Origin: Ptychodera flava
Taxonomy: Eukaryota > Hemichordata > Enteropneusta > Ptychoderidae
DNA length: 64,000 nucleotides
Assembly (NCBI RefSeq): GCF_041260155.1
Contig: NC_091940.1
Coordinates: forward strand, 24,785,870 to 24,849,869
Direction of reading: 5' to 3'
The notes below the pieces were generated by a model. The model worked only from the letters and a program-made list of their open reading frames with translations. It had not been told where the DNA came from and did not search any database. Shown one piece after another: positions 24,866 to 36,522 of this stretch. The number at the start of each line of letters is the position of its first letter. The first letter of the stretch is position 1. A program made the position numbers and the translations under genes.

Positions 24866-26880
24866 TGTAAGGTGGGTACATTAAGTGTGAAAAATGGGTG
24901 TGTCTGCCGCTCGCCTATCTCTAGCACCGGAAAAATATACCCTGTAACCACACATTGCGATGAGACAAAGAGAGTAAGTAAGCAAAGCGATTTTTCATAC
25001 AGCGGTGAAGGTGTAACAAAGAAAGCAGACTGAAAAATCGATTGATTGATTTGTCGATCGCTCAATCAATCTAGTCATCGAACATAGCCTGACATTTGAT
25101 CAGGCAGGAAATTCGTGCCCTTGGTATGTGTGGGCATGTGTTAATTTGCCGAGCCATGTGCCTCAGTCACGCTATACAGGGGAGTTTCTCCCGGAATCCG
25201 GCAGAAACTAACTCACGACTGCGCAGACTCAAAGGTAACGCGTTCAATCGCTAGGAAAACTTAGCCTGGGCTGCCAAATTCCAAATAGGTTTGTATGAAA
25301 AAAGGAGAGACACATGAGAAACCACTGCAAATGATTTTATTTTTAGAAATTCACCGACTTGAACCTATTCTAGTGTGTAGTGTACGATTAATGTCTTTGT
25401 AATATGTCAAACACAAGCCGGCTTTTGCCACATGCTGGCGCAATCTCCGCAATGAAAGGGCAAGGAGGTCTGAATTCCGTGTCCCCTTTCACAAATTCGA
25501 CAGACGACAAAAGTATATGCCATTGCCAGCGTTAGCCCTTTTCTTCCGTTATATTCTCTCCCGTTATATTCTCCGTATATTTAGTTACACGTACCTTCCA
25601 GCGGTGAATATCGATCCGTTACATGTACCCAGAGTTGACAAAGCAACGAAGACAGGTATTATCCATGACATAACACCCAACGATGAGTCAGCAAATGTCT
25701 GTTGGAACAAAAAGTCAACTTCTAGAGATCAGCAGATGCCAGTTATTTCAAGTTTTAATTTTACTGATTCATCATAATGAACATGACTACTATTCGCTAT
25801 GTGAACTCAGTGAAAAATCTATTTTCAGTTCTGTAACCAAGTGAGCGAAAACATTAATTTGACATCGGGTTTCAACAACATTTCACGCATATTCTTGATC
25901 AAAAAGAATAGAGATACTTCAAAAATTCATCCCCAATGAACATCCAACCCTTACACTGATGAAGTTCTCAGAATACGGAATATGTTTATTAAAAAAAGCT
26001 TTCATCGATGTTCCCTCTGCAAATATTACATATATTGTGTAACTTACTGAAATTCAATTGCTAAACGTGTCGGAAAAACTTGCGCTGCAGATATTTACAA
26101 ATTTGTGAGGACCAAGAAACCTGAAGGTTAAATACTTACGACGGCAACTGCGTCTGCTCGTAAAAGTTCTGGAGGACTAAGGACTGAAAAATATGCCATG
26201 TTGGTCAAAACGTAAATAACGGTCACCAAGGTAACGGCAATGATTATAGCCAATGGAAGGTTTCTACAAAAGAGAAAAAATGAAGCATAACGTAAAATTT
26301 TATGACAACAGTGTATTTACGATCGTGATCGCAGGTCAGCATGTTAAGTGTGGCCGGTGGATTTCATCAGATTAGATACACGATTTTGTAAATGAAACGT
26401 TTATTAGCATGCCATGCATTTTACGAATTCCTAAAAGCTGATGTTTATATTCCACGGAGGATGTATATCTTAAACGGCACCTGGGAAAATCATGGGCCAA
26501 AATGCAAGAGTTTGCCGCGGTAGTTTTTAGCGATATACATCATAAAGGTGATAGAACGACGTTACGGGGTTGCCAGCTTCCCAACCGCAAGGTCACATAG
26601 ACTACCCAACGAGTCGCTTGGCATATTTTTTTTATGTTTCCATGAATATTCTTTGGTTCTTGAATTCTTTCTCATGACGATTCTTTCGCCGGGTTAAGGA
26701 TAGTGCTGGCCCCTTGATCACACTAATCTGAATACATGCACTTCTCTGGCGATAGAGTAACGCGAAACGAATTATGAAGAAATTCATTAGCCTTTTGCCG
26801 ATATAGTCAGGCCCTAAGCCTACAGACTTGGAGCAAGTGCGGATGTCAAGCCAAAATCGTCCATAGCAAGTTACTTTAAC

Positions 26881-27457
26881 CACAGGGGGTTGTCTAAATG
26901 TCCGTCCCCAGGGGTGGGTAGGTGTTTCGTTGTATCGCTAATAAAGATATATTCTACCAACCTTTGTGTTTCGGTCTTAACTTAGCACTGCCCTTGACAA
27001 TCTTGCGTCTACGTTTTATCAACATGCTGCGTCTATTATCTGATGAGTTTGAGTGCCTAATTAGCCAAAGTAATCAAGGGTAAATTACTAATCTGTGGAC
27101 GCTCTCACCAGATTATCACCGGATTAAATTTGACAAAGTCAACAACGAACGCACCAGCAAGGTATAACTGAAGACCTTGCTGGTGCGTTCGTTGTTGACT
27201 TTGTCAAATTTAATCCGGTGATAATCTGGTGAGAGCGTCCACAGATTAGTAATTTACCCTTGATTACTTTGGCTAATTAGGCACTCAAACTCATCAGATA
27301 ATAGACGCAGCATGTTGATAAAACGTATACGCAAGATTGTCAAGGGCAGTGCTAAGTTAAGACCGAAACACCAAAGGTTGGTAGAATATATCTTTATTAG
27401 CGGTACAACGAAACACCTACCCACCCCTGGGGACGGACATTTAGACAACCCCCTGTG
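26881..27457. mobile_element. 577-bp nearly perfect palindrome with 7-bp TSD
   Basis: Two arms of about 283 bases around a loop of about 10 bases (ATAACTGAAG) differ at only three places by eye. The ends are CACAGGGGGTTG / CAACCCCCTGTG. CTTTAAC occurs immediately outside both ends (26874-26880 and 27458-27464), a 7-bp target-site duplication, so this is a transposed element and not a local inverted duplication. It has no convincing protein. It lies in intron 4 of SLC7 copy B. The superfamily is uncertain. Confidence 0.9.
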
Positions 27458-28311
27458 CTTTAACGCAGCATCGACAAACGTCACCTCACAATGGGAGAGA
27501 TACGTCAACAACCGCTATCCCACCTTAATCAATATCGAATGACGTTGGTGAACAGAGACTAAATCAAACACTTGGCTACTTTTACAATCAGAAAAGAAGA
27601 AGTTCGAAGGAGATACTTTTTATAGGTGCTTTACAGTTACTATTATCTCACTGATAACAGAAACAAATCTTTTTACGTGAATATTGTTATTTGCAATTCC
27701 CCTGTCTTGAATACGTCTACGTATAATTAGCAGTATCACTGAAAGGAAATAATGTGAACTTCTGATCAACATTCATCAGTTAAGTTTCGGGGGGGGGGGG
27801 AGCTGGAGCATGACTAGAGAATTTTTGACATCGCCCCTAGTAGTAAATATTTATCGTAGACTTACTATTTTAGCTCTTTCGTTGATAAGGAATTGGTTCT
27901 AAGATGTCACGTATATATCAGCATCTGATTGAAAAGTTTAGTATGTACTATACTATGGTGTCCTAACTCATGAATATAATTGTATATAAGTTCGTGGATG
28001 CATATGTATGAACGAATGATTGTACCAATAAATGAATGAATTACTATGAGAACGATACTCTAACTTAAAGGGGCGTCGGACAGAACGACCAGCGCACGAA
28101 TGAAATAAATAAATCAATTAAATAAGTAAACCTTTTTATATTCTTCATCTCTTCGGCCACATCATTCAAAGAACCCCTTCAGATAGGAAGATGATGGATG
28201 ACAAAAAATGTAATCAGAAATGACAGAGAGATGTGCATCAATCAAAAGGTCAGATAGCGTTACAAACTGCCTTTTCACTGAAACAATGTCTTATTGCTAT
28301 TGTTATTGTTA

Positions 28312-28321
28312 TTATTATTAT

Positions 28322-28393
<72 letters not shown>
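28312..28393. repeat. (TTA)n(TAG)n microsatellite
   Basis: Trinucleotide run, mainly TAG/GTA, in intron 3 of SLC7 copy B. Confidence 0.95.
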
Positions 28394-29699
28394 ATATTGA
28401 TTTTGTTATTGTTTTTTGTAGTCGTTGTTTTTTATCACCGTTAAACCATCGTACTCGTACACGCTGCTTTCAGGAAACCCTTGCCATCCAGTGAAAAAAT
28501 AACGTACTGGTAAATTGGGATTCACAAGGAAAATTGCAAGTTTAATTTAAATTGAGATAAAGGGGTGAGGTGATTGAACTAACCAGCCAGCATATGCCCA
28601 TAATCCTGAATACATTGCGAGGGCAATGTCACCAATTGAGTTTGTGCTGTTGGAAAATGCGTTCTCAAAACTGTCTGTGTGTCCTAAAAAGAAAATTGTG
28701 ACATCAACTAGAACTGGTTTCGAAATTGGCATAAATAATAAATTGTAGCATTTGTGTTCTCTCAAATTTGCAAGATGCGGAAAATGCATTGCATCCGGAA
28801 AACTTTCATTATGCATTCTTGCTTTGATGATAAGAGTGAAATATTTCTAAAGGACTATTGCTTTTGGATATTATGAGATCAATTAACCGTTCTAAGAAAT
28901 CTTTAAATGCAAGACTTCCTTTTCCGTCCCGGATAACTTCGGAGTGTATACATATAATATGATGTGATATCGCTATGAAACACGCCACTATAAAACAAAA
29001 TTTAAAAATTCTAACCGTTTAAGGCGCTTACTGATTCCAAACTACAGCTGCTAGCCGACTGAAATTCTTTTGAACAAAAAGACATTTCAATTCTCAAAAC
29101 GTGAATAATAGTGACGTCATTGACATACCTGTCGCTAGGTAGTACAGGCCTGTCCCAATGATGACGGCCGTCGCCAATAGTTTGGTATTGGAGAGGACGT
29201 TTGTAAATCGCACGGTCCATTTAGTTCCGACGCAGTTCAGAAATGACAGAAACCCTTGAATGCACCAGGAGAGACAAAATACAAGATTGTTCAGTCTATA
29301 GCATGCTTCTATCCGTACGCGAAACGGAACTTCTTCATTTGTACGTGTTTTGCATACTTTTCAAACTTGCTTATTACATGCCCCATGTGTAATATCGCAC
29401 GCCCCATAGGATTCAATAGTATCTTGATGATGACGTAACATGCCGGTTGGTTATTTTACTTGCCACCTTCGGAAACTAAACATGAACATGATTGACATAG
29501 GAAATAGTGATTATAGACAAATTATGCAAAACCTTATATGACCAAAATACATTATAATTGTGATTGTCAACATTATGGTACTTAAGCCATATCAATTGAG
29601 GTGGTTGTTGTAATATGCATTGGGCGACATCCAGATTGGTTTCACACTAAGGTACCTGTGATGTTGTAAATTGCCATATAACTGGCCCTTAGCGGCTCT

Positions 29700-29920
29700 T
29701 TAAAAATCTTTTAAACAACAGGTAAAGAAGACATAGGTCTAAAATAATTACGATCCAAAATGTGAGCAGCAGCGGAAGAAGGGGTAACTTTAGTTAATTT
29801 CCAATCAGTTGACAATACACTTGTTAAAGATTTAGTCAATGGTTCAGCAACAACACTTGTAACTATTTTCAACCTGACAACTATAGAATATAAAGTTTGC
29901 CTGTCGTACTCAGCAATTAC
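29700..29920 (-). mobile_element. LINE reverse transcriptase remnant
   Basis: A minus-strand frame contains DWKLTKVTP and, after a degraded stretch, YFRPMSSLPVV, matching the DWK-x-AKV-x-P ... NYRPIS-LPV block at the start of Jockey/CR1-type RT domains. Short, decayed, in intron 1 of SLC7 copy B. Confidence 0.55.
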
Positions 29921-31151
29921 GCTTTGAAAAAAATATGCATTAAAATCTATAAGATACATAACAGTTATTTAGATACATCAATGCACCATTCGATGATGAA
30001 AATCGTTTTACTTTTAACAGATTTTCATCTATCATGAAAACAAAGCATACGATTGTCAAACAAATCCACAAGCTCGGAGTGAAAACTATGTGAAACAGAC
30101 ATGTAATAAAAACATTATTGCTCAAACAAGGAACTATGTGCCGAGGGTAGGTGACCTCTTACCCGACGTCAAGAGGGCAACAAGTCTCACGTAGCAGTGT
30201 TCCCCTGCTCACAGTTGTCAAGTTAAAATTGTTCCGGATCACCTTACACTAAATGATGATTATGCGGCCCGATACCTAATCAATCAGTTTTCGTTGAATG
30301 TTTGGGCACGCTGCTTTTAATAAATGAGACATGTAATACAACACAATGTTTTCCACTTACACAGAGCTGCTAAAGCTACGAGGCGCCTTGGTAGTTCGGG
30401 TCTAACGTCGCACTCCGAAAACAGCGGATACACGATGTAATCAGCGCAAACTAACAATACTATTGCTTGAGCCGTTGGCTTCTGGACGACCATATTAATC
30501 CACAGGTTGAGGAAGCCTGGAAGGGGACCGAACGCTTCATGGATGTAGATGTATTCGCCTCCGAATTTCTTTATAGATGTGCCTAATTCTGACATCACCA
30601 AAGCCCCAAGCAATGAGCATATTCCGCAAGCCAGCCATATAATCAAAGACAATCCAACAGAACCAGCATTCTGGAGTACTCCCTTCGGTGATATAAAAAT
30701 ACCCGATCCGATCATCATACCAACATTCAGAAGAACGCCATCAATTACAGTCAGCTTTTTCTTCATGCGGAAACCTTCCTGCTGTACATCGCTGCTTTTT
30801 ATTTCATCTTTCGATGGCGAATCACGACGACGTACGCTGGACGTTCGATCATCTGCAGCTCCCTGTATCGTCGCCATCTTGACATGAACGGTATCAAGAT
30901 TTCACTATGCGCTACATGGTATTGTGTTGTTTGGAGCACTCACTTGTACGAGGTTAAATGCATCTGGGTCGACGTTAGACCGATATCAAACTTACTGCTA
31001 TCGACAAATCAAAAAGGTTGTAAAGAATAGAGAAAGGCGGTAACAAATCATAGGTCAAGCAGAACAGATTGCTGACTACTTGAATTGTCGCAAGAATAAC
31101 TTGACAGACTAAAAGAATAAAAGGACAAGGGTCAATCGTTTAATGATTTAA

Positions 31152-31500
31152 AGGGCCAGTAATGCTAATCTTTGATTTATTTTTCTTACTTGCATTTTGA
31201 ATATCAAGTACAAGTTATTATTGTTCTCCAAATAGAATGTTGAAACACCCACTATTTAGCTTGTAAACATAGCGTATATATGTGCAAAAGGCACTGCTAT
31301 TGTTTACTTCTGAATTCAAGTCCGGACCAGAAGTCATTTGTCAACAATTATAACGATGCAGTTTACAAATGTACAGGGTGAGTTGACTGGCTGAAAACTG
31401 TGTATATCAATATGCTTCGGGAATAGAAAAGGATATTATGGTTGACATTAAAAACAAAAATAGTCAAAAAAATCATCAAAAGTTAGCATTACTTACCCTT
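31152..31500. mobile_element. MITE with TTAA target site, copy 2
   Basis: Ends AGGGCCAGTAATGCTAA and its imperfect reverse complement. TTAA stands on the left; TTCAA, a likely decayed TTAA, is on the right. Internal sequence resembles the 12608-12953 copy, including a TTGTCAACAATTATAAC-like region. Confidence 0.6.
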
Positions 31501-32499
31501 CAATATTCTCAATTTCTGTTGGCTGAGTCATTTGTTATCGTAAATACGTTAAAGATGTAACGTTAAAACTAAATTCGTGCCTTTTTATGAAATTTGGAAT
31601 TCCATAACGTGTTCCGTGGGTGGCCACCTTGGTGCATTATGCTTAGAAGTCAAGAGCTTAAACGCTATGAGTGAATAAGCAAGCTGACACAGTACGTTTA
31701 TTATCGAAAAACTTACAATCTCTCAAAGCGTGCTTTCAGCCTTCTGGTGCCGCCGGCAACACCCCCTCGTAATCATTTGGACAAGATAGCCCCGAAGAAG
31801 AACCGTTGGCCTACAAGACGGAGCACAAATTCTCAGGAAGTAGATCTGGTGATTTGATTGAGGGGACTTCTATGCGTAACCATTGTACCACTTATTGGGC
31901 TAGAACAAATAATCTCCGCCGAACCAAAATGACCCTAATGCAGCCGACGTTTAGTCCTTACGAACGCAGAGGGAGACTTTTCACTCTGTTTAACAGATCA
32001 TGCCAATCTCACCCTTGGAAGTTAAAACGTCACAGTCTCACCTTTTCAGCATTCCTTTACTTATAGGATAAGTGCCTTCAATGTAACTCTGCAACAGTCC
32101 GATATATTGCACTTGATACTATTGTAACTGCCAAAAGTAGCTTTTCGATATCTACCTTCCGATACTACCATGGCGTGGATGCTTCTTTTTTTTCTCTGTG
32201 ACAGTAAGTGACAATCAAACAAGTCCAAAAGTAGTTTCTGCGGTGGGCATGAATCCTGTGAGGTTATGTCACAAGGTTACTTTTTTGCTACAGCTTTATG
32301 TTTTTATTAGCAAGCTAAATACATTTTCTGGGCTATTTTAGCTTGGTTATATTACCGAGCGTTTCCATGACTTATTCCTTTGATTGACGGTACCTATGTA
32401 CGTTTCTTGACGTAGATGCAAAACATTCTTATAGGTTCTTCTGATAATCCTCAAAAATTAATGTAGATTGCGCCTCTGGGGCTGGTATTTGGACGCTGA

Positions 32500-32720
32500 A
32501 ATTTTTCCAAAAGCTTTCTGGTCTTAACGCTTTTTGGGGGCTCCTTTTAAAGCCCTTTGAGTAAGAAAAGGTTTGACTATCTTACTTTTTAGAAAATTGA
32601 GAATTTTATTTTCTCCACGGAGTTATTAACACCGTGATGTTTATTTGTTTCTCTGGTACCAAACTTTGATAAGTGGTAAAATTATGGATATGGACAAGTT
32701 TAACATTGAGGATAAAAATA
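32500..32720 (-). repeat. Interspersed repeat family R1, copy 1
   Basis: Shares TTTTAAAGC..TTGAG, TTTTTMGAAAA and TTAACACMGKGATG with 63750-63970, and in reverse complement with 60330-60550 and 53985-54260 (AAAATGGCCGCCATCCC). Non-coding, diverged; SINE or MITE relic. Confidence 0.5.
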
Positions 32721-34197
32721 CTGCTTCAGGTTTCGAAACGTAGCTTCACAAGATTTAGGTGCAATAGACACGCATTAAGAACTACCAAACTGATAATCCA
32801 CTTAAAAATAAACACTTTAGTTCACTGAAAACGCAAATATAGTGTCAAAATCACCAAGTCGGTTTTTCCTTTTAAAATGTTCTAATTTTCAAAAAACCGT
32901 CTTCCTTCGGGGAATAGCTAGCGAGAGGACATCGGGATACAGAAGCAGTGTAGAGGCTCAAAGTTTTCAAAGTTAACACTGTTTATTTCTTCTACAAGGA
33001 TGTTACATCCTTCTAGGTGTTGTCCCTTCTCCTTAAGGCTCGTGTTCGTAAAGACACCTCCTGTATACAATCTATGCAGCGTTTATAATTGAAATGCAAC
33101 CTCTGAATAAATGTCTCTTCCTAATAATGACGTATTTGTCGCCAAGGTTCATATCAATGGCCAAGAAAAGGAACACCAGAACACTTATGTACTTGTTAGA
33201 TTTCTTACAGTATGCATCTCTATCGCACATAATTAACAATTCTGAACCTGATTATTGACCTTTATGCAGAATTGACGTCAAAGTGAATATCCTCTGTAAC
33301 AGTATGTAGGGTTAATTTCTTGCACTTGGTGTCGTTAATGGCAAGTGTTCAGAGGTGTAATAATATTTACTGCAGATCATTAGATCTCTATAAGTATGTC
33401 AGCCGCTTCGTACCTTACTACAGTCGTATAATGAAATGCAGGGCGTGCATGAATTTACGTTCTCAAGGCCTTTGTGTCTTTGATCGATGCTAAGTTTTTA
33501 AGTAGATCACTAGATTTGGGTAACTTTGGAATATCTTAAATTATTTGTGTACATACGGATCCACAAATGTTCAGCGAGCCCCTCGATAATAAAAACATTG
33601 ACACTATGTTGTCGATAATGCACACTGAATGCACACCATGTTAATTCAAACCATGTATACATAGTTATGAGAGAGTGAAGTTTGACATTTTGTCGTAAAA
33701 CTTGAGCTACAAAATACTCGGGGTAGAGTTTCCTCAGTATGTATCTGGCGGGCACCAGAAATCGGCACTTCCGCGCTCATCGGCCCCTCAGTGTCATGTG
33801 TATACGCGGAATGTATCTGTTTATAAATCTAACCTTATTGATCTGCATAGATTGCAATTGATAGACTGAACAATGAGAAAAAGCTACATGATTATGTCAT
33901 CTTATGGGGAAATGCACATCACCTAAAATATCAAAACTTCTGCAAAAATGCATTAAATGATACAGACACTTATCACAAAGGATGTTACCTTCAACAAATT
34001 TAAAATAACTAGTGAGTAATTACAGAAAAAAAGTTAAAAAAGGAAGTCGACGTCCAATATCCCCGACACGGTTTCAGGAATTTCTTACACAATGGTCAAA
34101 TGGTAACAACATAGTCATCGATGAAATGCATATCTCTGGCAAAAGTCTAACACAATCATATGATTTCTCGCAGCATGGTCCCCATGTATAGCACCAC

Positions 34198-36092
34198 TTA
34201 AGGCTTGTGATCTGTGGGGCAAACTTGCAAGTACATCTGCCAGAACCACGTGAAGTTACCTGATGAAACAAAAAAGTGGTAATTGACAGTGTCATGTACT
34301 CGTTTCGTTCACTTTAAATTTCTTTTTTCGATATTGTCGCACTTGATATACCCAAATAGATTGTTTTAGGGTAGCGATCATTTATTTTTCGCACAGTTAA
34401 AATTCTTTATTTTTTTTCTTAGTCTGTACTCACTATAGCATTAAAATAATACAACTGGACGAGATGAAAAACAACACAACATATGTTAAAATATATTTGA
34501 TAATTTCGAATTGATCCAAGTTGTCGAATGCGCCATGCGATTTATCTTCTAACAAGCACGGGAGAGCATCCACTTAAACATTAACCCTTGGGCGGACAGA
34601 TTTCATACGATAGTGTGTTATTTTACACACAAATAATTACATGAACTAAGAGAAGATAATCGAAATATTTTCATTTTTTATCAACTATTTCTTATATTTT
34701 CAAAATACACGTTTTCTTAATCTTACCCTGTATTATTAAGTATTATGAAATACAAAAGTTTGAGTCTTGCAAACAGCACACACATACAGTGTACAATAAG
34801 CAATTGTATTATTGACAAATGAATTACAGTGCGGATGAAAATTCGCTTGTGAACGGAACTGAAATATGTACGTTCAAAGTTGCAAATAGTAGACTTTAAG
34901 GGAAGATACAATGGTATCGCTCTTCTTACGATAGTGAATGTCTTTCCCACATGATAAATATGACGACAAAAGAAAACACGGTGTGGTTACGATTGTCTGT
35001 TGACACTCACCTAATACCTTCACCATCGCTTTAGGTTTCTTCTTCCGGTAGAGTTGGCCAAGTAGGTAAACCGGAACACCACTTAGGGTCACAGCCAGAC
35101 CAGTGAGGGATACCAGGGGTTCAGCATAGAACGGCACCACCACCAAAAACAAGGCAAAGAGCGAGAACACTATTGGGATCACAAGAGGAAGCTGCAAAAG
35201 AAAATGCATTTCTGTGAGTTCAAACATAATCTTTATTTGTGATAGAGGTGCGTAAGATGGCACTGTTCTGGAAGTTACACCACTCATATGGCAAACGTCG
35301 GTCGTGATATTCATTCCATTTTTTTCCTGTGTCAATTACAACAAAAGAGTCTTCTCGATCTATCAGTCTATCCATCGCTAAATCTTTTGCACCAATCCAA
35401 CCAAACTTAATTGAGTGAAATTTATTTTTGTCCTAGAGATAACATAGAGTAGGGCAACCAAGCTGTTCCTGAACAAAATTTGTTGCACTTTATTTCGCTT
35501 ATCAGTTTGGGAGTGTGAGGCTAAAAGGAGCGAAAGGGATCCCGTATAAGCAGCCACCTATAAATGGCGGTCACTTTTTTACGTCAGCAGGCGTGCATTT
35601 GGTATTTCAAAAAGATTTTTTTTAAAAGTCATGACATATAAAAATCTGATTCAGTTATTTAGCCTGGTTGCCTCTGAGAGCGAGAAATGTTACACGAAGA
35701 GGGCAGTGGAAGCATTTTTGCAAGTGGGAGGGGAGTATTGAATATGTAGGGGGAGCAGCAGCGGTGAAGAGGATGATTCTATTCAATTTTAATTTCATCG
35801 CGACCAAAATACCTCAGAGCAGTATACCGCTATGTTAATGTTAAAATTCAGGTGGTTGACTGCTCTTGTTCAGATAGAATGACGTACCTTGATAGGTCGA
35901 TCAAGACCAGGTCTCTTGAATCTTAACCACATCAGACCAACAACACAAGTCAAGATCGATAACCATTCCACAAAACTGAAGTAATTGATGAGCGTACCGA
36001 TTTCCTTAATTTGGATCATTATACTTGCCACGATTGCCTAAAATGTATATTATAGATGTAAATAGACGTAAATTATAGCACACATTACAAAC

Positions 36093-36191
<99 letters not shown>

Positions 36192-36356
36192 ATGGTGAGT
36201 TCGACACCCGGTATACAGAGTGACGTACTCACTGTTGAAGGATGGTGTGTTCGACACTCTTTCATCCTCATTGCTCCTCGTCCTGTAATTGCGCAATGCC
36301 TGTTGGATTATGGATTGAATAAAAACAACAATAAAATATGTACATATATATAAATA

Positions 36357-36414
<58 letters not shown>

Positions 36415-36463
36415 GGAGTGAGAAAGAGAAAGAGAGGTACTCAAACGTACTATATAAATATGC

Positions 36464-36522
<59 letters not shown>

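Larger units (their letters stand above)
19803..24917. mobile_element. 5.1-kb inverted-repeat transposon in exon 7 of copy B
   Basis: Ends TAGGCGAGCGGC and its reverse complement, with TCT on both outer sides (19800-19802, 24918-24920) as a probable 3-bp target duplication. The long arms are inverted to each other and built of tandem units of about 350 bases: three on the left (from about 19862, 20220, 20573) and four inverted on the right (about 23560-24865), each with TCATTTGAAAGCTTATTATC and CGAGTGATATATCAAATGAA. The core carries the end of a minus-strand protein with a cysteine-rich tail (21037-21231), a Penelope-like RT remnant (about 21340-22800) and a small MITE (23149-23355). Superfamily not assigned. 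Both halves of the target exon are recognisable outside it, which fixes the boundaries. Confidence 0.85.
14967..30877 (-). pseudogene. SLC7 LAT-family transporter copy B, exon 7 split
   Basis: Ten exons on the minus strand: 30361-30877, 29129-29254, 28584-28683, 28132-28176, 26140-26263, 25595-25698, exon 7 in two parts (24918-24941 and 19726-19802), 19272-19421, 16991-17171, 14967-15028. Without the insert the protein would be about 501 residues, the length of human xCT. Motifs: [10 protein letters not shown] (TM1 substrate loop), FSECDV cysteine for the disulfide to an SLC3 heavy chain, [50 protein letters not shown]. All junctions have AG/GT and conserved phases. Exon 7 is cut by a 5.1-kb transposon, so this allele should be null unless the insert is removed. 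Introns also carry a fold-back element, a 577-bp palindrome and a tandem duplication. B keeps the most family-like residues in TM segments where C and D differ. Confidence 0.85.
30878..34197. other. Spacer between SLC7 copies B and C
   Basis: No gene recognised. Contents: upstream flank of copy B with a half GATA motif (31698-31704), a MITE (31152-31500), an interspersed-repeat copy (about 32500-32720), and from about 33690 the 3' flank of copy C, which matches the 3' flank of copy D/E from about 42940. The rest is AT-rich sequence without clear structure. Confidence 0.6.

Noticed and set aside
30549-30887. Plus-strand frames opposite SLC7 exon 1 (also 11011-11259, 41640-41939, 51885-52184)
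   Set aside because: They are antisense shadows of the conserved minus-strand exon 1; the sense strand carries the family motifs and splice sites.
33300-33760. Possible gene in the spacer between SLC7 B and C
   Set aside because: Short frames only; the sequence from about 33690 is shared 3' flank of the SLC7 duplication blocks.
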